Source of the DNA: Takashimella koratensis
Taxonomy: Eukaryota; Basidiomycota; Tremellomycetes; Trichosporonales; Tetragoniomycetaceae
Length of the DNA: 64,000 nucleotides
NCBI GenBank assembly: GCA_003116875.1
Contig: BCKT01000006.1
Location: 434,001 to 498,000 of the forward strand
Direction of reading: 5' to 3'
Part shown: positions 37,601-49,789 of the stretch, piece after piece
How positions within the stretch are numbered: position 1 is the first letter of the stretch
Layout of the letters: each line of letters starts with the position of its first letter
The notes under the pieces: generated by a model
What the model was told of the DNA's origin: nothing
Databases searched by the model: none
Seen by the model: only the letters and a program-made list of their open reading frames with translations
Translations under genes and position numbers: made by a program

Positions 37601-40600
37601 AAAAGCATGATCGGAGCGACAACGAGGTAGAATGCAGGCCAGTAGACGAGCCCACCTAGCATTCGGGTCCGCCGGCTCGGCTGGCGCCGGAACCCACTGC
37701 CACTGCCCGCTTCACCACCTGCACTGGCAGAATTGGGGTTGAGCAAAGAAGTCGTCTCCGTCGGAGTAGCGTCCCCGTCGTCCCCATCCTCTTCGTCGCT
37801 GTGCCGCGCCTTGCCCTTGATCGTTGGGTCCGGAGCAAACGAGACATTGTGGCCGTGTCGGTCCGGGTGCGAGGGTCGGACAATCGACGGCGAGGGGAAA
37901 GGAGACGGCTCGTCGGGCAATTGACCGAATCCAGAATCTTTTCTAGGTCGTTCTCGGATAGTCACATTGGATGCGCCGCCGTCGGACACTTCGCGAGTCT
38001 CGTGTGGGTGTCCCCACTCGCGCGCTCCGTCAGTGCCCACCTGCTCTCCCTCTCTCTCACCCTCACCCTCCGCACCCTCCACGTCCCCATCCTCCGTGCC
38101 ATCCGCCATACTCCCATACCCTCCACTACCATGCCCGAGCCCATGCCCATGTCCACGCCTCCTTGCATCTGGTGGTCCTTCTCCCTCCACGTATTTCCCA
38201 AACGGCCAACCAATATACCATGCCAACTCTCTCAGAGTCCTCCCATACCCTGCTCTTGCCGCTTCGCCACCCCTCCGCGCGCCACCGGCAAGGACCACTT
38301 CGACGGCAGTAACGAGAATCGCGACGGCTGCGCAGGTGATCGCGAGCCACCAGCCAAAGAAAACAACCCACATGATGTTCCCAGGTAAAAGGTGGCGCTC
38401 GGCTGCAGCGGACGGGATCGAGTGAAGAGCCGATTCGGCGTTGCGTGTCACAGATCGAGATTTACGGTATAGGGCCGGTTTCCAGATTGGAAGACCGAAT
38501 GGGTGCTCAATGTTGATCGCCTACAGAAAGGCTGTATCAGTGACATGTACACACGATATTTCGTAGCTCAAGGCCCAGACACTCACATCCTGCCTGTCTC
38601 GAACAGTGACGCCCTCGTCATCCTGCGTACTCCCTTCCGTCTCATCCACGTCATGCTCCTCATCCTCATCCTCCCCATCTCCTTCTCCAGGACCTTCCAC
38701 CTCCTCTCCCTCTTCCCCTTCCATCCCCGCTTCCTCTTCCTCTTTCTGCCTCTCGATCTCCTCGCGCTCTGCATCCAGCGCCTCTTGCACGACCTCTCCG
38801 ATCACACTAGGCGCGCGCGAAGCAAGTCCTGCAATCACATCTTCGTCCTCGGCACTGAGAACCGACTCGGCGCGGCCTGCGCCGGCTCCACCAAGCGGAT
38901 TGGGCATCTCAGACCACGGGGTGTTGGGCGCAGTTACCGCTGCGTGAGGGGCAGGAGCGGCCCCACTGCTTGCGCTCGCGAGTGCGCCGGCGTCCACGTC
39001 GAGGAGGCTGAGGCTGCCCGCGCGCGGGACCTGGATCCCACTGGGGATTCGCCGTTCCATGCTCGCTCCACGCGGGGCGCCGCCTGCGCTCGGTGCTCGG
39101 GAACGCGAGACCGACCGGCTCCCAGCGACGCCGAGGGACTGGGGACCCGCACGCTGCTGCTGCTGCATCGACGACTGGCTCGGATCGTCCGTGTAAGCCG
39201 TGGGCGGGGCGGTACTCTCCACGTCTGTCTCGCCCGGTCCCGAAGTCATCCCGTACCCGCCTTGTTGCTGCCCTCCCTCGGCCTCGAGCCGGCGCTGCTC
39301 TTTCTCGCGCTCACGCTTCGCCCGCCGTTCCGCCTGTCGACGACGAATCAGGTCCTCGCCTCGGTCGCGTGGCATGCTCTCGTCGTCGTCGTGGCTCCGG
39401 TCCTTGTCCTTGCGGCCCGACAGCGCGGTCACCAGCGGCGGGCGGGACCGCGATGTGGATGCTGATCGCGGTGTGGTGCCACCGTTGAACACAGTAGCGG
39501 AGGTAGAGAACCGTGCGCGCGCAGGACGAGGCGCGCTGCCCCCTGCTCCGGGCGGGAGCCCGTGCAGGGTCGTATGTGGGCTGAAGGATCCAGCGACCGC
39601 AGTCTGCGGGGGGTTCTGGGACTGGGAGTGTGGGATAGGTGGACGGCGCGAGGAAGAGCGCGGTGTGGTATCGCCATAGTTGTGGCCGAGGTCGGGGATT
39701 GAAGTCCGAAGTGCACGAGGGCTGTACGCTGTCCCATAGCTGCGAGTCGTCCCGCCGCCGGTGGCAGTAGCGTCGTCCTCGTCCTCGTCTTCGGTGCTGT
39801 ACGACCGGATGGAGAGAGTCCGCGCTGGAGACATGTTGGGCGAATACGTACGCTGCGGGGGAATGGTCAGCTCGGGTCGGTGCATCGTGGTATGTGGTGT
39901 GGGATTTGGTGTAGAGTAGGGAAAGGAAATGGTCGTGTGGATACAAGAGGAAGAGTGACAAGAAGGACGAGAGGTCAATGCGGAGAGAGAAGGTGATGGG
40001 GCAGAGGGGGAGTTTCAGGTAGCGCTAGGTAGGATGCGACGCAACAACGAGGCACTTGGCACGGAACTGGATGCAGACGAGGCAAGCAGAGCAAGGGAAG
40101 GCGTAGAGGTGGTCCTGAGGCGGCGAGCACAGGCCCGGTCTCACGGTGGCCTAATGATCTAATTGTGCCAGTGCCGGGCGTAGAGGGTGATATTGGAAGG
40201 GAAGAGGCCTTGGCTTCAGGCTTCAAAGACGGAAATGGCGTGTGCGTATAGGCGCAGAGACGCAGGTATATTCGCGCGAGCAGGACTCACGTTGGTGCTA
40301 GGGATACGAGGCCGGCCCATGCCTAGTTGCCGCTGAGTCGGTCGCCCGTCGCGATCGAAATATCCCTCGTCATGGGGTTGTGCTCTGGTGGGCGGTTGTA
40401 GTTGAGGTTGTTGGGATGAACCTGTTCCCGATCCTGTTCCTGTTCCCGATGCGGCCGGGTCTGCCCCGTTGCCGTTGCCGTTGCCGTTGGGGTTGCTAGA
40501 CATGGCCGAGGCGAAAGTGTGATGGGGATGTGGAAGAGGGGTTGCGTGTGCGTCGCCACTGTCTGAAATTGGCGAGGATGCGTCGGTTCCTCGGATAGTG

Positions 40601-40716
40601 GGCGTAAGGGAGGATGAAGGGGAGGGAGATGGAGGGGGAGATGCAGCTGGGGGTGGAGCGGGGGCCTTGTATGGGTGGTCGCGCGTGTGAGAGAGGTTGT
40701 TGACGTCTTGTGACAT
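34624..40716 (-). CDS. Very large CAX-family cation/H+ exchanger (Vnx1-like)
   Basis: Vacuolar-type Ca2+ or Na+,K+/H+ antiporter (family knowledge). Nine exons (40716..40291, 39852..38587, 38520..36694, 36625..36428, 36338..35513, 35424..35277, 35211..35095, 34975..34862, 34759..34624) give 1685 residues, against about 900 in yeast Vnx1. Residues 1-560 are disordered (Gly-Asn repeats, RERE-like charged runs, Glu-rich end). From about 565 comes the conserved entry PFGLPIWKPALYRKSRSVTR, then TM helices. The first CAX motif is GMGAVINATFGSVIEVI (near 1085) and the second PNTTEFMNAMSFAMNGNIAL. Two CxxC pairs (CDGC, CERC) lie between halves. The central loop has a nine-Ala run. Ion selectivity cannot be told from sequence. 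Confidence 0.88.
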
Positions 40717-41221
40717 GGAGACGGTGGTGGTGGTGGTGTTTTAAAATAACCCTGCCAGCAGCGATTCAATGGTCAAACGTGCGGGGTAGACTAGGGTACA
40801 GGGTATACATACAGCCTGGATCGACGCGACGGGTACAATGCGGTAATTTCAAGCACCAGGTGGGGTCGGGTGGGGGAGGATTGTAGATGTAGAGTAGAGT
40901 AGATGCAATTATGAAGGGAGAGTAGCATACAAGGACAATGACATCGCACTCTTGCCCCATCGCTCTCTCTTTCCATGCTCTCCTCGTACACCCCGTCACT
41001 ATCACCGCATCCCTCGCCGCCATCAACAAAGGGACGACTCGGCGTCGGACGAGACCGCGTGGGACCGTTTTGGATCACGTGATCGATCTCAGTCCAGTCA
41101 AGCCTGGTAGCCGATTCAACATGACGACAACTGTCACAGCTCTTGTCATTTACATTTCCCTCAGATTCTTCACTCTTCACTCTTGCTCATCCACCACACA
41201 TCCACATCTGATCCACTCACC
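40717..41221. promoter_or_regulatory. Divergent region between the CAX gene and the PARP-finger gene
   Basis: About 0.5 kb with both promoters. A (GGT)n-like run lies next to the CAX start. No further gene was seen. Confidence 0.35.
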
Positions 41222-42601
41222 ATGCCCACCGGGTATCGTCTCGAACTCTCCCCATCCGCCAGGGCCTCATGCAACGGTATGTTCTCTCTCCCCTGCTCTC
41301 TCATCAGCGCTTTGGCATCCTCGTATTCAGGGCTGGCCACTCACACCTTGCCTGATTTCATCCGCCGCTAGGTCCAGCACCGTGCAAGGGGACCAAGATC
41401 AACAAGGGCGAGCTCAGATTCGGAACTTGGGTTGAGATCATGGGCAACGGGTCGTTCAAGTGGCGTCACTGGGGATGTGAGTCGGTCGATCGTCTCACTC
41501 ATGACACAGTGCTGATGAGGGCGTTTAGGCCTGACGGAGAGCGTTATCAACAACGTCAAGAATGCATTCAATGTCGTTGAAGACATTGACGGTTTCGAAG
41601 ATCTCCCGTAAGCCTATGGCCTTCGCTCGTACTTCAAAGTTTTGATTACTGACTTCACTTTCTGTTACAGGGAACAGTTCCAGAAGAAGGTTGGTAACTT
41701 GATCCTCATGTTGTGCCGTGTTTCATCTAACCGATCACAGGTCGCTACCGCTTGGGAAGTCGGTCATGGTGGGTGAAGCCTCCCATTGAGCTTCAGGCAG
41801 CGACTGATCATGTTGCAGTCGATCCCGAAGACATCCCTGAATCCGCCAAGAAGCCACCGGCAGAAGAGGGGGAGGATGACGACGAAGAGAAACCAAACGG
41901 ATCGACCCCGAAGAAAACGCCGAAGAAACAATCCAAGTCGTCCCCCGCCAGCGCGAAAGCGTCCGCTTCCAAGGCCTCGAAGGGTGCAAAGGCAGCCAAG
42001 GCAGGGAAGGGAGATACTCCAAAGTCGAAGGAGAAGCCCAAGGCCAAGGTACGTGTTGAGACAATTTTGTTGAAAGCCAAACCGAAGCCTATCTAAAGAC
42101 GCTGACATGCTGCAGCCCCGTAAAAAGGCAAAGGAGTACAGCCCTGACGAAGATGATGACGAGTCCGAGGAGGATGAGGATGAATCCGAGGCTGAAGAAT
42201 CGTGGGACGAATCAGAGGACGAGAAGCCCAAGGTGAGTTTTTAGGGGCTCTAACTGAACCTGTTAAAACTGACACGCGACTTAGAAGAAGCGTGGAAGAG
42301 CGTCCGAGGCAAAGCCTCGCCCCAAGCGAGTGAGTAGTAGTCGCCTTGGTGTGGAACCCACAACCCATGCTGATTCACTGCATAGGCCGCCAACAAGGGC
42401 AAGAGCCTCAAGGAAGAGTCGGGCTCGAACTCGGAGTCGAGCGGCGAGGACATTCGTGCCAAGCCCAAGGTGAGTACAGCAATCAACGACCATGAGGTTC
42501 TCAGAGAAATGAGTGGACGTGACTAACCAACGATCACGCAGGCGAAAAAGTCCAAGGCCAAGAAGTTCAAGCGCGACCCTGACGAGTCTGACGACGAGTA
42601 G
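41222..42601 (+). CDS. Stand-alone PARP-type zinc-finger protein
   Basis: A nuclear DNA-nick-sensing type finger without a PARP catalytic domain (inference from the family). Ten exons (41222..41276, 41372..41476, 41529..41607, 41671..41689, 41741..41768, 41819..42048, 42116..42232, 42285..42329, 42386..42469, 42542..42601) give 273 residues. Residues 1-55 carry the finger: RLELSPSARASC, APCKGTKINKGELRFGTW and FKWRHWGC, a C-x(n)-C...H-x2-C zinc set. A short helical segment, AFNVVEDIDGFEDLPEQFQ, follows. The remaining two thirds are alternating Lys/Ser/Ala and acidic runs, typical of chromatin-binding tails. Exon 4 is only 19 nt and exon 5 only 28 nt. Confidence 0.85.
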
Positions 42602-44060
42602 GCGACGTATGAGAGGAGAAAGAAAATTCACTGGGAAGCCTAGCCGCACGCATTGGGTATCAGAGGAGACGAGCCTCCTGGAGCATGTGTATAATCTATC
42701 AACTATCGATACCGGGGCTGCCAAATTGTGTAGAAGCATGAAGGACGAAGAAAGACTGACGTTGCTAGAAGGACTTAGCAACGCCAACGACCCCCACATG
42801 ACCAATTCACCGACTACAGGAGACCTTGAGGCGACTATTAGTAATTGACCAATACGTTCCTCATAGATCACTCTCCTCTCCAATCTTTCTCATGCATATA
42901 GTCACATTTGAACACGAGTGCCCTTCTCGGCCGAACGATGCAGATCTGCTGACATGACGCGATCTCCTGAACCGCGCGGTGGACAAACATTGTGGAGCGC
43001 TTGAAACATACTCTTTCCTATAAGACTGCAGCTTCCGACTGCCACAGTGAGTCAAACTGAAACTCTTGATATCTCGACTAATGTCCACAGGATCAGGATA
43101 TTGCAAGTCGCAAGCTCAACCGCAACGATCAAAAGTGTCCGAGAGGCGCAGAGTGAACACCTCGAGGCGAATGACAATGAGAAAGGAACGTGGGTGGCCG
43201 AATCTCATTCCTTTGTTCATCCTCCCGCATCAAAGCTGGAAAGCCTATCGATACGATAATCAGCGACTACGAGACATTGCGAGGGAGTCCATTTAGACAC
43301 GGGGTGAGAAGTTGACGAGACAAGTGTGATGGAACTCCGTCATACAATGCAATCATGGATCGGATCTGCCAAGATTCTCACGGAGATGGAAGGACAGGAG
43401 GTGGTGGGCGACGAAAGGTGCCGAGAATATAAGGGTGCCAAGTTTCCTTGTCACTTTGATCTGTTGAAAGCGACATGAGCAAAGTGTGGCTTCCGAGGCC
43501 AAGGATGTGCACTCAGAAAATCTAGACGTAGGGTAATCCCACCTTGGACTCGGGATGCGTCAACAGGATTGTCGAGCCGATCGATCAGCCCGGGTTTTTT
43601 TAGCCTGCTTATCGGCGATGGTGAGTCGATCGATGGTGGTCAAGCTAATACCAAGTTTCAGTACCACAATGTGTAAGCCATGGCTCTCGTACACTCCAGG
43701 CGACCTCAATCCCTGTCAGCCGGCGTTCGACCTATCGCCGCCATCGGTGTGTTTCCACAACGACGTCACTCGCAGGTATACCTGTACTGTAACCCCGCTT
43801 CTGATGTATCTTTGTAGAACTGCATACCAAAAGATAGTTGGTGCATGCGTTATGGTGCATGCGTGATAATCTTGAATCGCGGCCGTTCTTAACGCCACGA
43901 TTTGGCCTGGCCTTTCCTATCCTGGCCATTTTCCTCGCAGGGTCGGCCTCCCTCGTTCCTTATCTATCACCCCTGGCCACATCTAGTCCCTCTCGGTCCT
44001 ACTCTACACCTCTCCACCCAATCCAACTCCCGCCGTCTTCACAGTCGGAAAGAGAGTCGC
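42602..44060. other. Convergent 1.46-kb region without a recognised gene
   Basis: Short open frames only, none supported. No tRNA-like cloverleaf was recognised by eye. Confidence 0.3.
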
Positions 44061-44717
44061 CTAGTGCTCCTTGAGCTTGTAACCGACCAAGTTCCTCCTT
44101 CCGAGGATCTCGCCGACGCAGAAGATCCCGTACGCCTCGAGGGCGGCGACGCCGAGACCTGCCCAGGCACCGGTCCGCAAAGCCTGGCCCCAGAACGAAG
44201 GGGAGACGGCGCGGTGGTAGATCTCCGAGTAGGCGTGGGCCCAAGTCGAGAGCGAAGTGGGGAAAGCAAGGCGCTCGGCTTGGTAGACCTGGCGAGCGAG
44301 GGAACCGACGACCTTGGCGTTGTAGACAACGGGCTCTCGGTAGGCTATCAGGTTTTACGTCAGTACATTCATTGATCGTTTCTCCAACTCGGTGGTGTTG
44401 AATTCTTTCGGATTTCAACATGACGAATGAGATCTGATCGTCGTAGTAAGATGCAAGCGTCACTCACATCCGAGGGCGCTTCCGAGCCTGTCACCGACGG
44501 GACCGGCGACACGCCTGACGGCCTGCGCACCCTGCTCGTACACCTTGGACGCCTGCTCGACTGCCCGCTGGACCTGGGGGTTGGTCTGGACGGACTGGGC
44601 GGCAGAGGAGACGGAGGAGGCGGCGGAGGAGACGGAGGACGAGGCGGAGGAGGAGGTGGAGGGGGTGTTGAGTCGGCGCGCGGAGAGGCGGAAGAGTCGA
44701 GGGACGGAGGCGCGCAT
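44061..44717 (-). CDS. ATP20: Mitochondrial F1Fo ATP synthase subunit g
   Basis: A membrane subunit of the ATP synthase needed for enzyme dimers and cristae shape (family knowledge). Exons 44717..44468 and 44344..44061 give 177 residues. The N-terminus MRASVPRLFRLSARRLNTP is Arg/Ser-rich without acidic residues, as in mitochondrial targeting sequences. A Ser/Val/Ala/Gln-rich helix follows. The C-terminal half has the family block: YNAKVVGSLARQVY, WAHAYSEIY, and a membrane helix with GLGVAALEAYGIFCVGEI that includes a GxxxA-type packing motif. It ends RRKLVGYKLKEH. The intron is 123 nt. Confidence 0.88.
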
Positions 44718-45020
44718 CGTGAGGCGGGTGGGTGGGGAGGAGAGGGTTGAGGTTGGAGGTGGTGAGGATGAGGGTTAGGTTCGAGGTTGAAGCAGACAAG
44801 TGGACATGAAAGTCGGATAGACCCGGGGATAGTCGGGGATTTGGTCCTGGCAGGCGGTGGGAAACGAGTGTGGCACTGGGCCAGGGCAGCAGGGTGAATT
44901 TGAATGGTGGATGGCTGGGTCCAGGGAAGTTGCTAATCAGTCTCGGGATGGTTTGTATTTCCGTATTCGTTTCTATTTCCAGTCATTACTTGCCTCTTTC
45001 GATCGTCACTCCACCCACCT

Positions 45021-45052
<32 letters not shown>

Positions 45053-45184
45053 ACGACTACCGTGACGAAGCTGCTCGAAGAAACCAAAACTCGGTCCACC
45101 ACTCTCCACATCCTCATCCATCTCTCTCCCTCCTCTCTTCATCTCTCACCTCACTCACACATCTCCCATACCAGTCCCGACAAA
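44718..45184. promoter_or_regulatory. Divergent region between ATP20 and PHO88
   Basis: 467 bp between start codons, including an AC microsatellite in the probable 5' UTR of PHO88. Confidence 0.35.
45021..45047 (+). repeat. (AC)n microsatellite
   Basis: 27 nt of uninterrupted AC repeat, about 140 bp upstream of the PHO88 start. Confidence 0.9.
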
Positions 45185-46298
45185 ATGAACGGCGCCGTTA
45201 CCAACCTCGTCCTCAGCATGGGTGCCATGCAGGGTGAGTATTGCTCTGAGATGGTTAAACACCGACTCCACCTCCCTCTCCACCTCGCCTAACCTCTTCA
45301 CCTCATTGCCACCTCCACGTCGACGCTAACGCATTACTCTCAACTCAACTTGCACCTGTCCTTATCCGCACTTCTCCGCTCCTATCACCTATTGGTCCAC
45401 CCGCAGCCGCTCGCAGGGTCGACACCACCGACCCCACGATCGTCAACTACTTCCGAATCGGCTACGTCTCTGCGCAGCTCATCACCCTCGGCATCTACTT
45501 CTACATCACCACTGTGGTGAGTAACTGCGGCGATCATCTCTGGCATCAGCGGCTAGACGACAGGTTGTCACTTAGGCCACGCCCCTGGGAGCGTCCCAGT
45601 GGTTTACCCGTCACAGCGAGCTGCTTGCGAACACTAGCTGACGTCGATCCTATTGCAGATCCGAAAGAAGAACGACCTCAAGGTCCTGAAATACGTCAGC
45701 CCGAAGTCGCCGATGGTGAGTTCACCAAGGTCTTGCAACCCCTTCAGGTCTCGTGACCTCGTGGCACAACTGACACCCCTGCAGAACCCCGACTCGAAGG
45801 ACGAGCTGATCACAACAACCGTCCGCGACTATGACTTGTCCGAGACGAGCAAAGCGATGAAGGGCCTCCTCACTGTGGGTTGAAGCTCTGACCTTGCCGG
45901 ACTCTTCGGACTAGAGCTGATTTTTGTGTTTCAAGGGTATCGCCTTCATGGCCTTCCTCGTACGTTTCTGCTCTTCAAGATAACACCCGATGATCGCTCA
46001 CTGACATTCATTTCCCTTATCACTTTCCCCTCTCTTCCCCTTTCTCCTCTCCACACAGCACCTGTACATGGGCTACGTCCCTCCTCTCATGGTTCAGGGT
46101 ATCATGACTATCAAGGGTGCGTTCGACAACGCCGAGGCCAAGCTCCACTTGTTCGGTGCCAAGCCCGAGGGCGCGCTCGCTCGTCCCTTCGCCGCTGGGC
46201 CCAACTTCATGGACGCGCTCATGGGCGGCAAGGGCGGTCCCCAGGCTGACGCTGCGAGCGTCAAGGCCCTCGAGAAGAAGGGCGGCAAGTCGGAGTAA
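45185..46298 (+). CDS. PHO88: Pho88/Snd3 family ER membrane protein
   Basis: An ER membrane protein named for phosphate transport and now known as Snd3, part of the SRP-independent targeting route (family knowledge). Exons 45185..45233, 45407..45516, 45659..45715, 45785..45874, 45936..45959 and 46059..46298 give 189 residues. Landmarks: MNGAVTNLVLSMGAMQAARR, a hydrophobic VSAQLITLGIYFYI helix, IRKKNDLKVLKYV, TTTVRDYDL, a second helix FMAFLHLYMGY, then IKGAFDNAEAKLHLFG and ARPFAAGPNF. These follow the yeast protein closely. Exon 5 is only 24 nt. Confidence 0.93.
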
Positions 46299-46865
46299 TC
46301 GTGTGTGGGCTGTGTAAGTCGTGTGCCGTTTGGCCTGGGACTGGGTATGGGTTGGGACGGAAGGGGAGGGGAGGATCTGTGGCATGTTGTTAGGATGGGT
46401 GAACGTTGTCGTTGTGAATGCGGGAGTAGGTGCTATGGAGAGGCGTTCTGTGGAGGGGAAGAGTGAAGGTTGGGTGTGATCGGTGCGTTGAGGGGGTTGA
46501 GTGCCCTACATATTGCCAATCATGAGGCAGAGTGGCATATATGCAACATCGTTACCTGTCACCGTCTTAGTCGTCTCTCTCGTTGGCAACACGAAAGCGA
46601 AGCACAACAATCTACTGAATCTCGTCAATCTCTGCGTTGCATGCAAATAATCAAGATGCGCAGAGGGGGTGAGAAAGCCAAAAAAAGGTGAAAAAAAAAG
46701 TTATGAAACCAAGCTGTCGTCGTCGTTGTGTTGATGGGGGTGACAAAAACTTATGTTATATACTGCTCCACCTCGCCTCTTGCCTCTTGCCTTTCCCTCT
46801 CTGCCTATGCTCGTTCACCTCTCTGTCTACATCACATCAACAGACCTATACCCCTCACTGAACCA
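46299..46865. other. Convergent 3' region between PHO88 and the golgin gene
   Basis: 567 bp with A-runs near 46680-46700 that could serve polyadenylation. No gene seen. Confidence 0.35.
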
Positions 46866-49013
46866 CTACCGATCGGCAGGTGTCGACGACCCACTCCTAA
46901 CTTCCATAGCCTCCTGCAACCCTAAACTCGATTTACTCCCTACCCCACCGACATCCGTGCTGGAGCTCGACGACATCCCCCGTGGCCTCGGTGGGCCCGA
47001 CGAAAAGAACGAGGGCGTATGCGTTCCCGTCCGTGGTGGAGAATAGATGGAGGCGATGCTCTGGCTCGAAGGCGGAGAGCGGATAGGCGAACCTGGGTGT
47101 TCGATTGGGGAGAGGAGAGAGGAAGGTTGAGGCGCGGTGGCTTTTTGACCCTGCGAAGCTTCTTTCAAGAGGAATTCGACAAACAGGTTGCTGAATGACT
47201 GTGGGGGGTCAGCAAAGCTATTCAACCAGATCAAGGGGTAATGGCCAATCGCAGGATAGTGATGGTTTCAAAATCCTTGGAAGCGAAGCATCGAGAGGAT
47301 GAAAGCTGAGAGAAGCAGGATGATAGAAATCACGACTCACCTCATTCATCGCCGCCTCTTCCTCCGCTGACCGCTCATTGACCGCCGTCTGACTACTCTT
47401 CCTTCTCATCGTTCCTGGCCGACTTGACGATCCGCCCTTTGCTGGGCCCGAACGCTGCAGTCCCGCCCGTTCACGCTCCGAATCGTCCCATGACAAGATG
47501 GTAGAGAGGAGTGTGAGCATCTCGAATCGTTTCGAGTCGGCACGGGAGGTCGAGAGGAAAGAGAGGAGGATGTTGGTCACCAGTCGACTGTGAATACAAG
47601 GTATAAATCAGCCAGGGGTTCATCTTTGAATGAAGGAGGAGTGGACGCTACGTACCGATCGACATTATCAGCAGAAGAATTCTTGCGTAAGCGCCGTAAT
47701 GCCTCTGTCAAGTGCTCGTTATTGACGACCGCTACATTGGGATATCAGCTTCATTCCTGCAATTTAGACGATCCAGCTTTCTGCAAGCCCAAGGACTACT
47801 CACCATCGTGTCGGAGTTTACTGATCACCTGGTTCTTCTCCTTGATTTCCTTCTCGAGCCGAGCCGTCCTGCTCGCGTCGCGCCCCAGCTCACCGAGTTG
47901 GGTCTCAGCGTTGGCGGCGCGGAGCTTGGACTCGGACAATTGGGTGACGGCGAGTTTGAGCTGAGATTCGAGGTCTGACGTGGCCAAGCGGAGTTCCGAG
48001 TCTTTTGCTGTATGAGAAAAAAGTGAAATCATATCAGCCTCTTGACTCGAGATGAATGTGCTAGTGCACCTGTTGCAACCCAACTCACCGGATTGGAACT
48101 CGCCCAGTACGTCCTGAAGGTTATTCGCTCTCTCACGCTCAACCAATAGCTCGTCCTTTGCTCTATCTGCTCCTGTCCTCGCCTCTCTCTCTTTTCTCTC
48201 CGCGAGTCTCGCGTCATCTTCTGCAGCCTCTCTCCTCGCCCTCTCTCTACCCGCCTCGCTCTCCCACTCTTCTCGCTCCACGCGGAGCCGCTCCATCTCG
48301 CCCCGCAGCTCCCGCATCTCTCGCGTAAGGGAGAGCACGTCTGAGCTGCTCGAATCGGACTGATTCCGGAGTTGCACGAGCTGAGATTGAAGCCCCACGG
48401 ACTCTTCGTTGGATGACTGAACAGCGGATTGGAGGGCGGTGATGGTTTCTTGTAGAGTCGAGAGTTCCGACGTGAGTTGGGTAATGGTCACTTCGCGCCG
48501 ATCGAGCTCTTCCTATCCACGTGAATGGCGGTGGTGCGTAGAAGAGTAGGTCGAACGTGAGGAAATCAATCGAATGCGAAAATGAATAAAACGGTAATCA
48601 GCAACCAGCTCCAATCTCCGTATAGCAAGCCCCTTCCGTTCTCCTCGGACCTGAGAAGCCAGCGATCAACTCACCGCATCCTCTTTGAGCTTATCTCCCA
48701 AGCTCTTCCTCATCGCTGTCAACTTGCTCAGAAGCGACCTGTACTGGTTACTCATATGATCTCTCTCCGCGCGAGCCTGGGCGAGCTCCGCCTGCAGTTC
48801 GGCAGGGGTGAGCTCGGGCTCGTCGTCATTGGAATCATGTGCCTCAGAGGCGGCGGCAGTGTCAGAATGAGGGACGGGTTGGTGGTTGTTTGACTCGGGG
48901 TGGTCGTCGACTTCGTGCGAGTTGGAAGGAGCGGAGTTGGCAGAGGAGGAAGGACCGGGACCGCCGGCGTCCTCGACTGAGTGGGGCTCGATCCCGTTCA
49001 CCGGCTCCGACAT
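46866..49013 (-). CDS. Golgin with C-terminal GRIP-related (Rud3-like) domain
   Basis: A coiled-coil tether of the cis-Golgi, recruited through Arf by its GRIP-related domain (family knowledge of Rud3/GMAP-210). Exons 49013..48675, 48512..48089, 48007..47804, 47731..47656, 47587..47341 and 47198..46866 give 540 residues. A disordered acidic N-terminus is followed, from about residue 70, by long heptad-rich coiled coil (AQARAERDHMSNQYRSLLSK and onward). The GRIP-related block near residues 345-400 reads NEHLTEALRRLRKN, VDRRLVTNILLSFLSTSR, SKRFEMLTLLSTILSWDD. The C-terminal tail is Ser/Pro-rich. Domain identity is strong; Rud3 orthology is likely rather than proven. Confidence 0.85.
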
Positions 49014-49789
49014 GGTGTCGAGGGTGGGCAGAAGTGAAGGTCAGAGGGGGGATATGAGGGAGGGAGAGGAGAGGGAGAGAGAGTGGGATTGTGGTTAGAA
49101 TAGCCAGTGTCTAATGGTTGAAGGTGAGTGGAGTCGAGAACGACGTCTGGCTTTTCTTCGCGTCAGAGGTGCGGCGCGTGCGAATTGGAAAGGGCAGAAG
49201 GGAGCTGGACGGGGGCAGTTGGAGAGAAAGAGGAGGAGTCAGGAAGACCAAGGGCGAGCTCGATGTCGGGGAGGCTGGGGGATGGAGAGGGGTGAGAGGG
49301 TGAGGGGTGAAGGGCGAAATGCGAGGACGGTGAAGAGGTAGGTCGGACGTGAGACAAGTCGACGAGGAGGATGAATGTAGCAGGGTCAAGAGGGATTGGC
49401 TGGAAGCGACCTAGAACCCAACCCTGAGGTGGCTAATTACACTGCGCCGAGCGGGGATTAGGATTGATTAGGATCAGGATTAAGCAATTTAGACAAAGGC
49501 TGAGGGAGTAACCGGACGCGTGGAGATTGGCAATGCTAAAAGGAAATGTCGAGACAAGAGACCGAGGTTCAACCTGCGCACAAGACTGATTCTTACTCCT
49601 TTCTCGTCACTATCACTGTCGCAGTCACTATCACCGTCACTGTCACCGTCATCCCAACTCCATTCACGCAGCTCTTCACGACCGTCTACGACCTCACGAC
49701 CGCGACCGCGACCACGACCACGACCACGATCAGCTTGACACGCACCACCTCAACCCTTCCACCCTTGCCCCAGCTCTCCCAACTTTGCC
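49014..49789. promoter_or_regulatory. Divergent region between the golgin and DHHC genes
   Basis: About 0.78 kb. Near 49605-49730 it holds imperfect trinucleotide-like repeats (CACTATCAC/GTCACTGTC and GACCGCGACCACGACC types) just upstream of the DHHC start. No separate gene is supported. Confidence 0.35.

Noticed and set aside
39000..39600. Plus-strand frames opposite the N-terminal part of the CAX gene
   Set aside because: They are mirror images of the GC-rich disordered region. The minus strand has consistent splice phases leading into conserved exchanger sequence.
42602..44060. Possible tRNA or small gene in the convergent gap
   Set aside because: No cloverleaf with TTCGA-type loop and matching stem was found by eye, and no frame carries a plausible protein.
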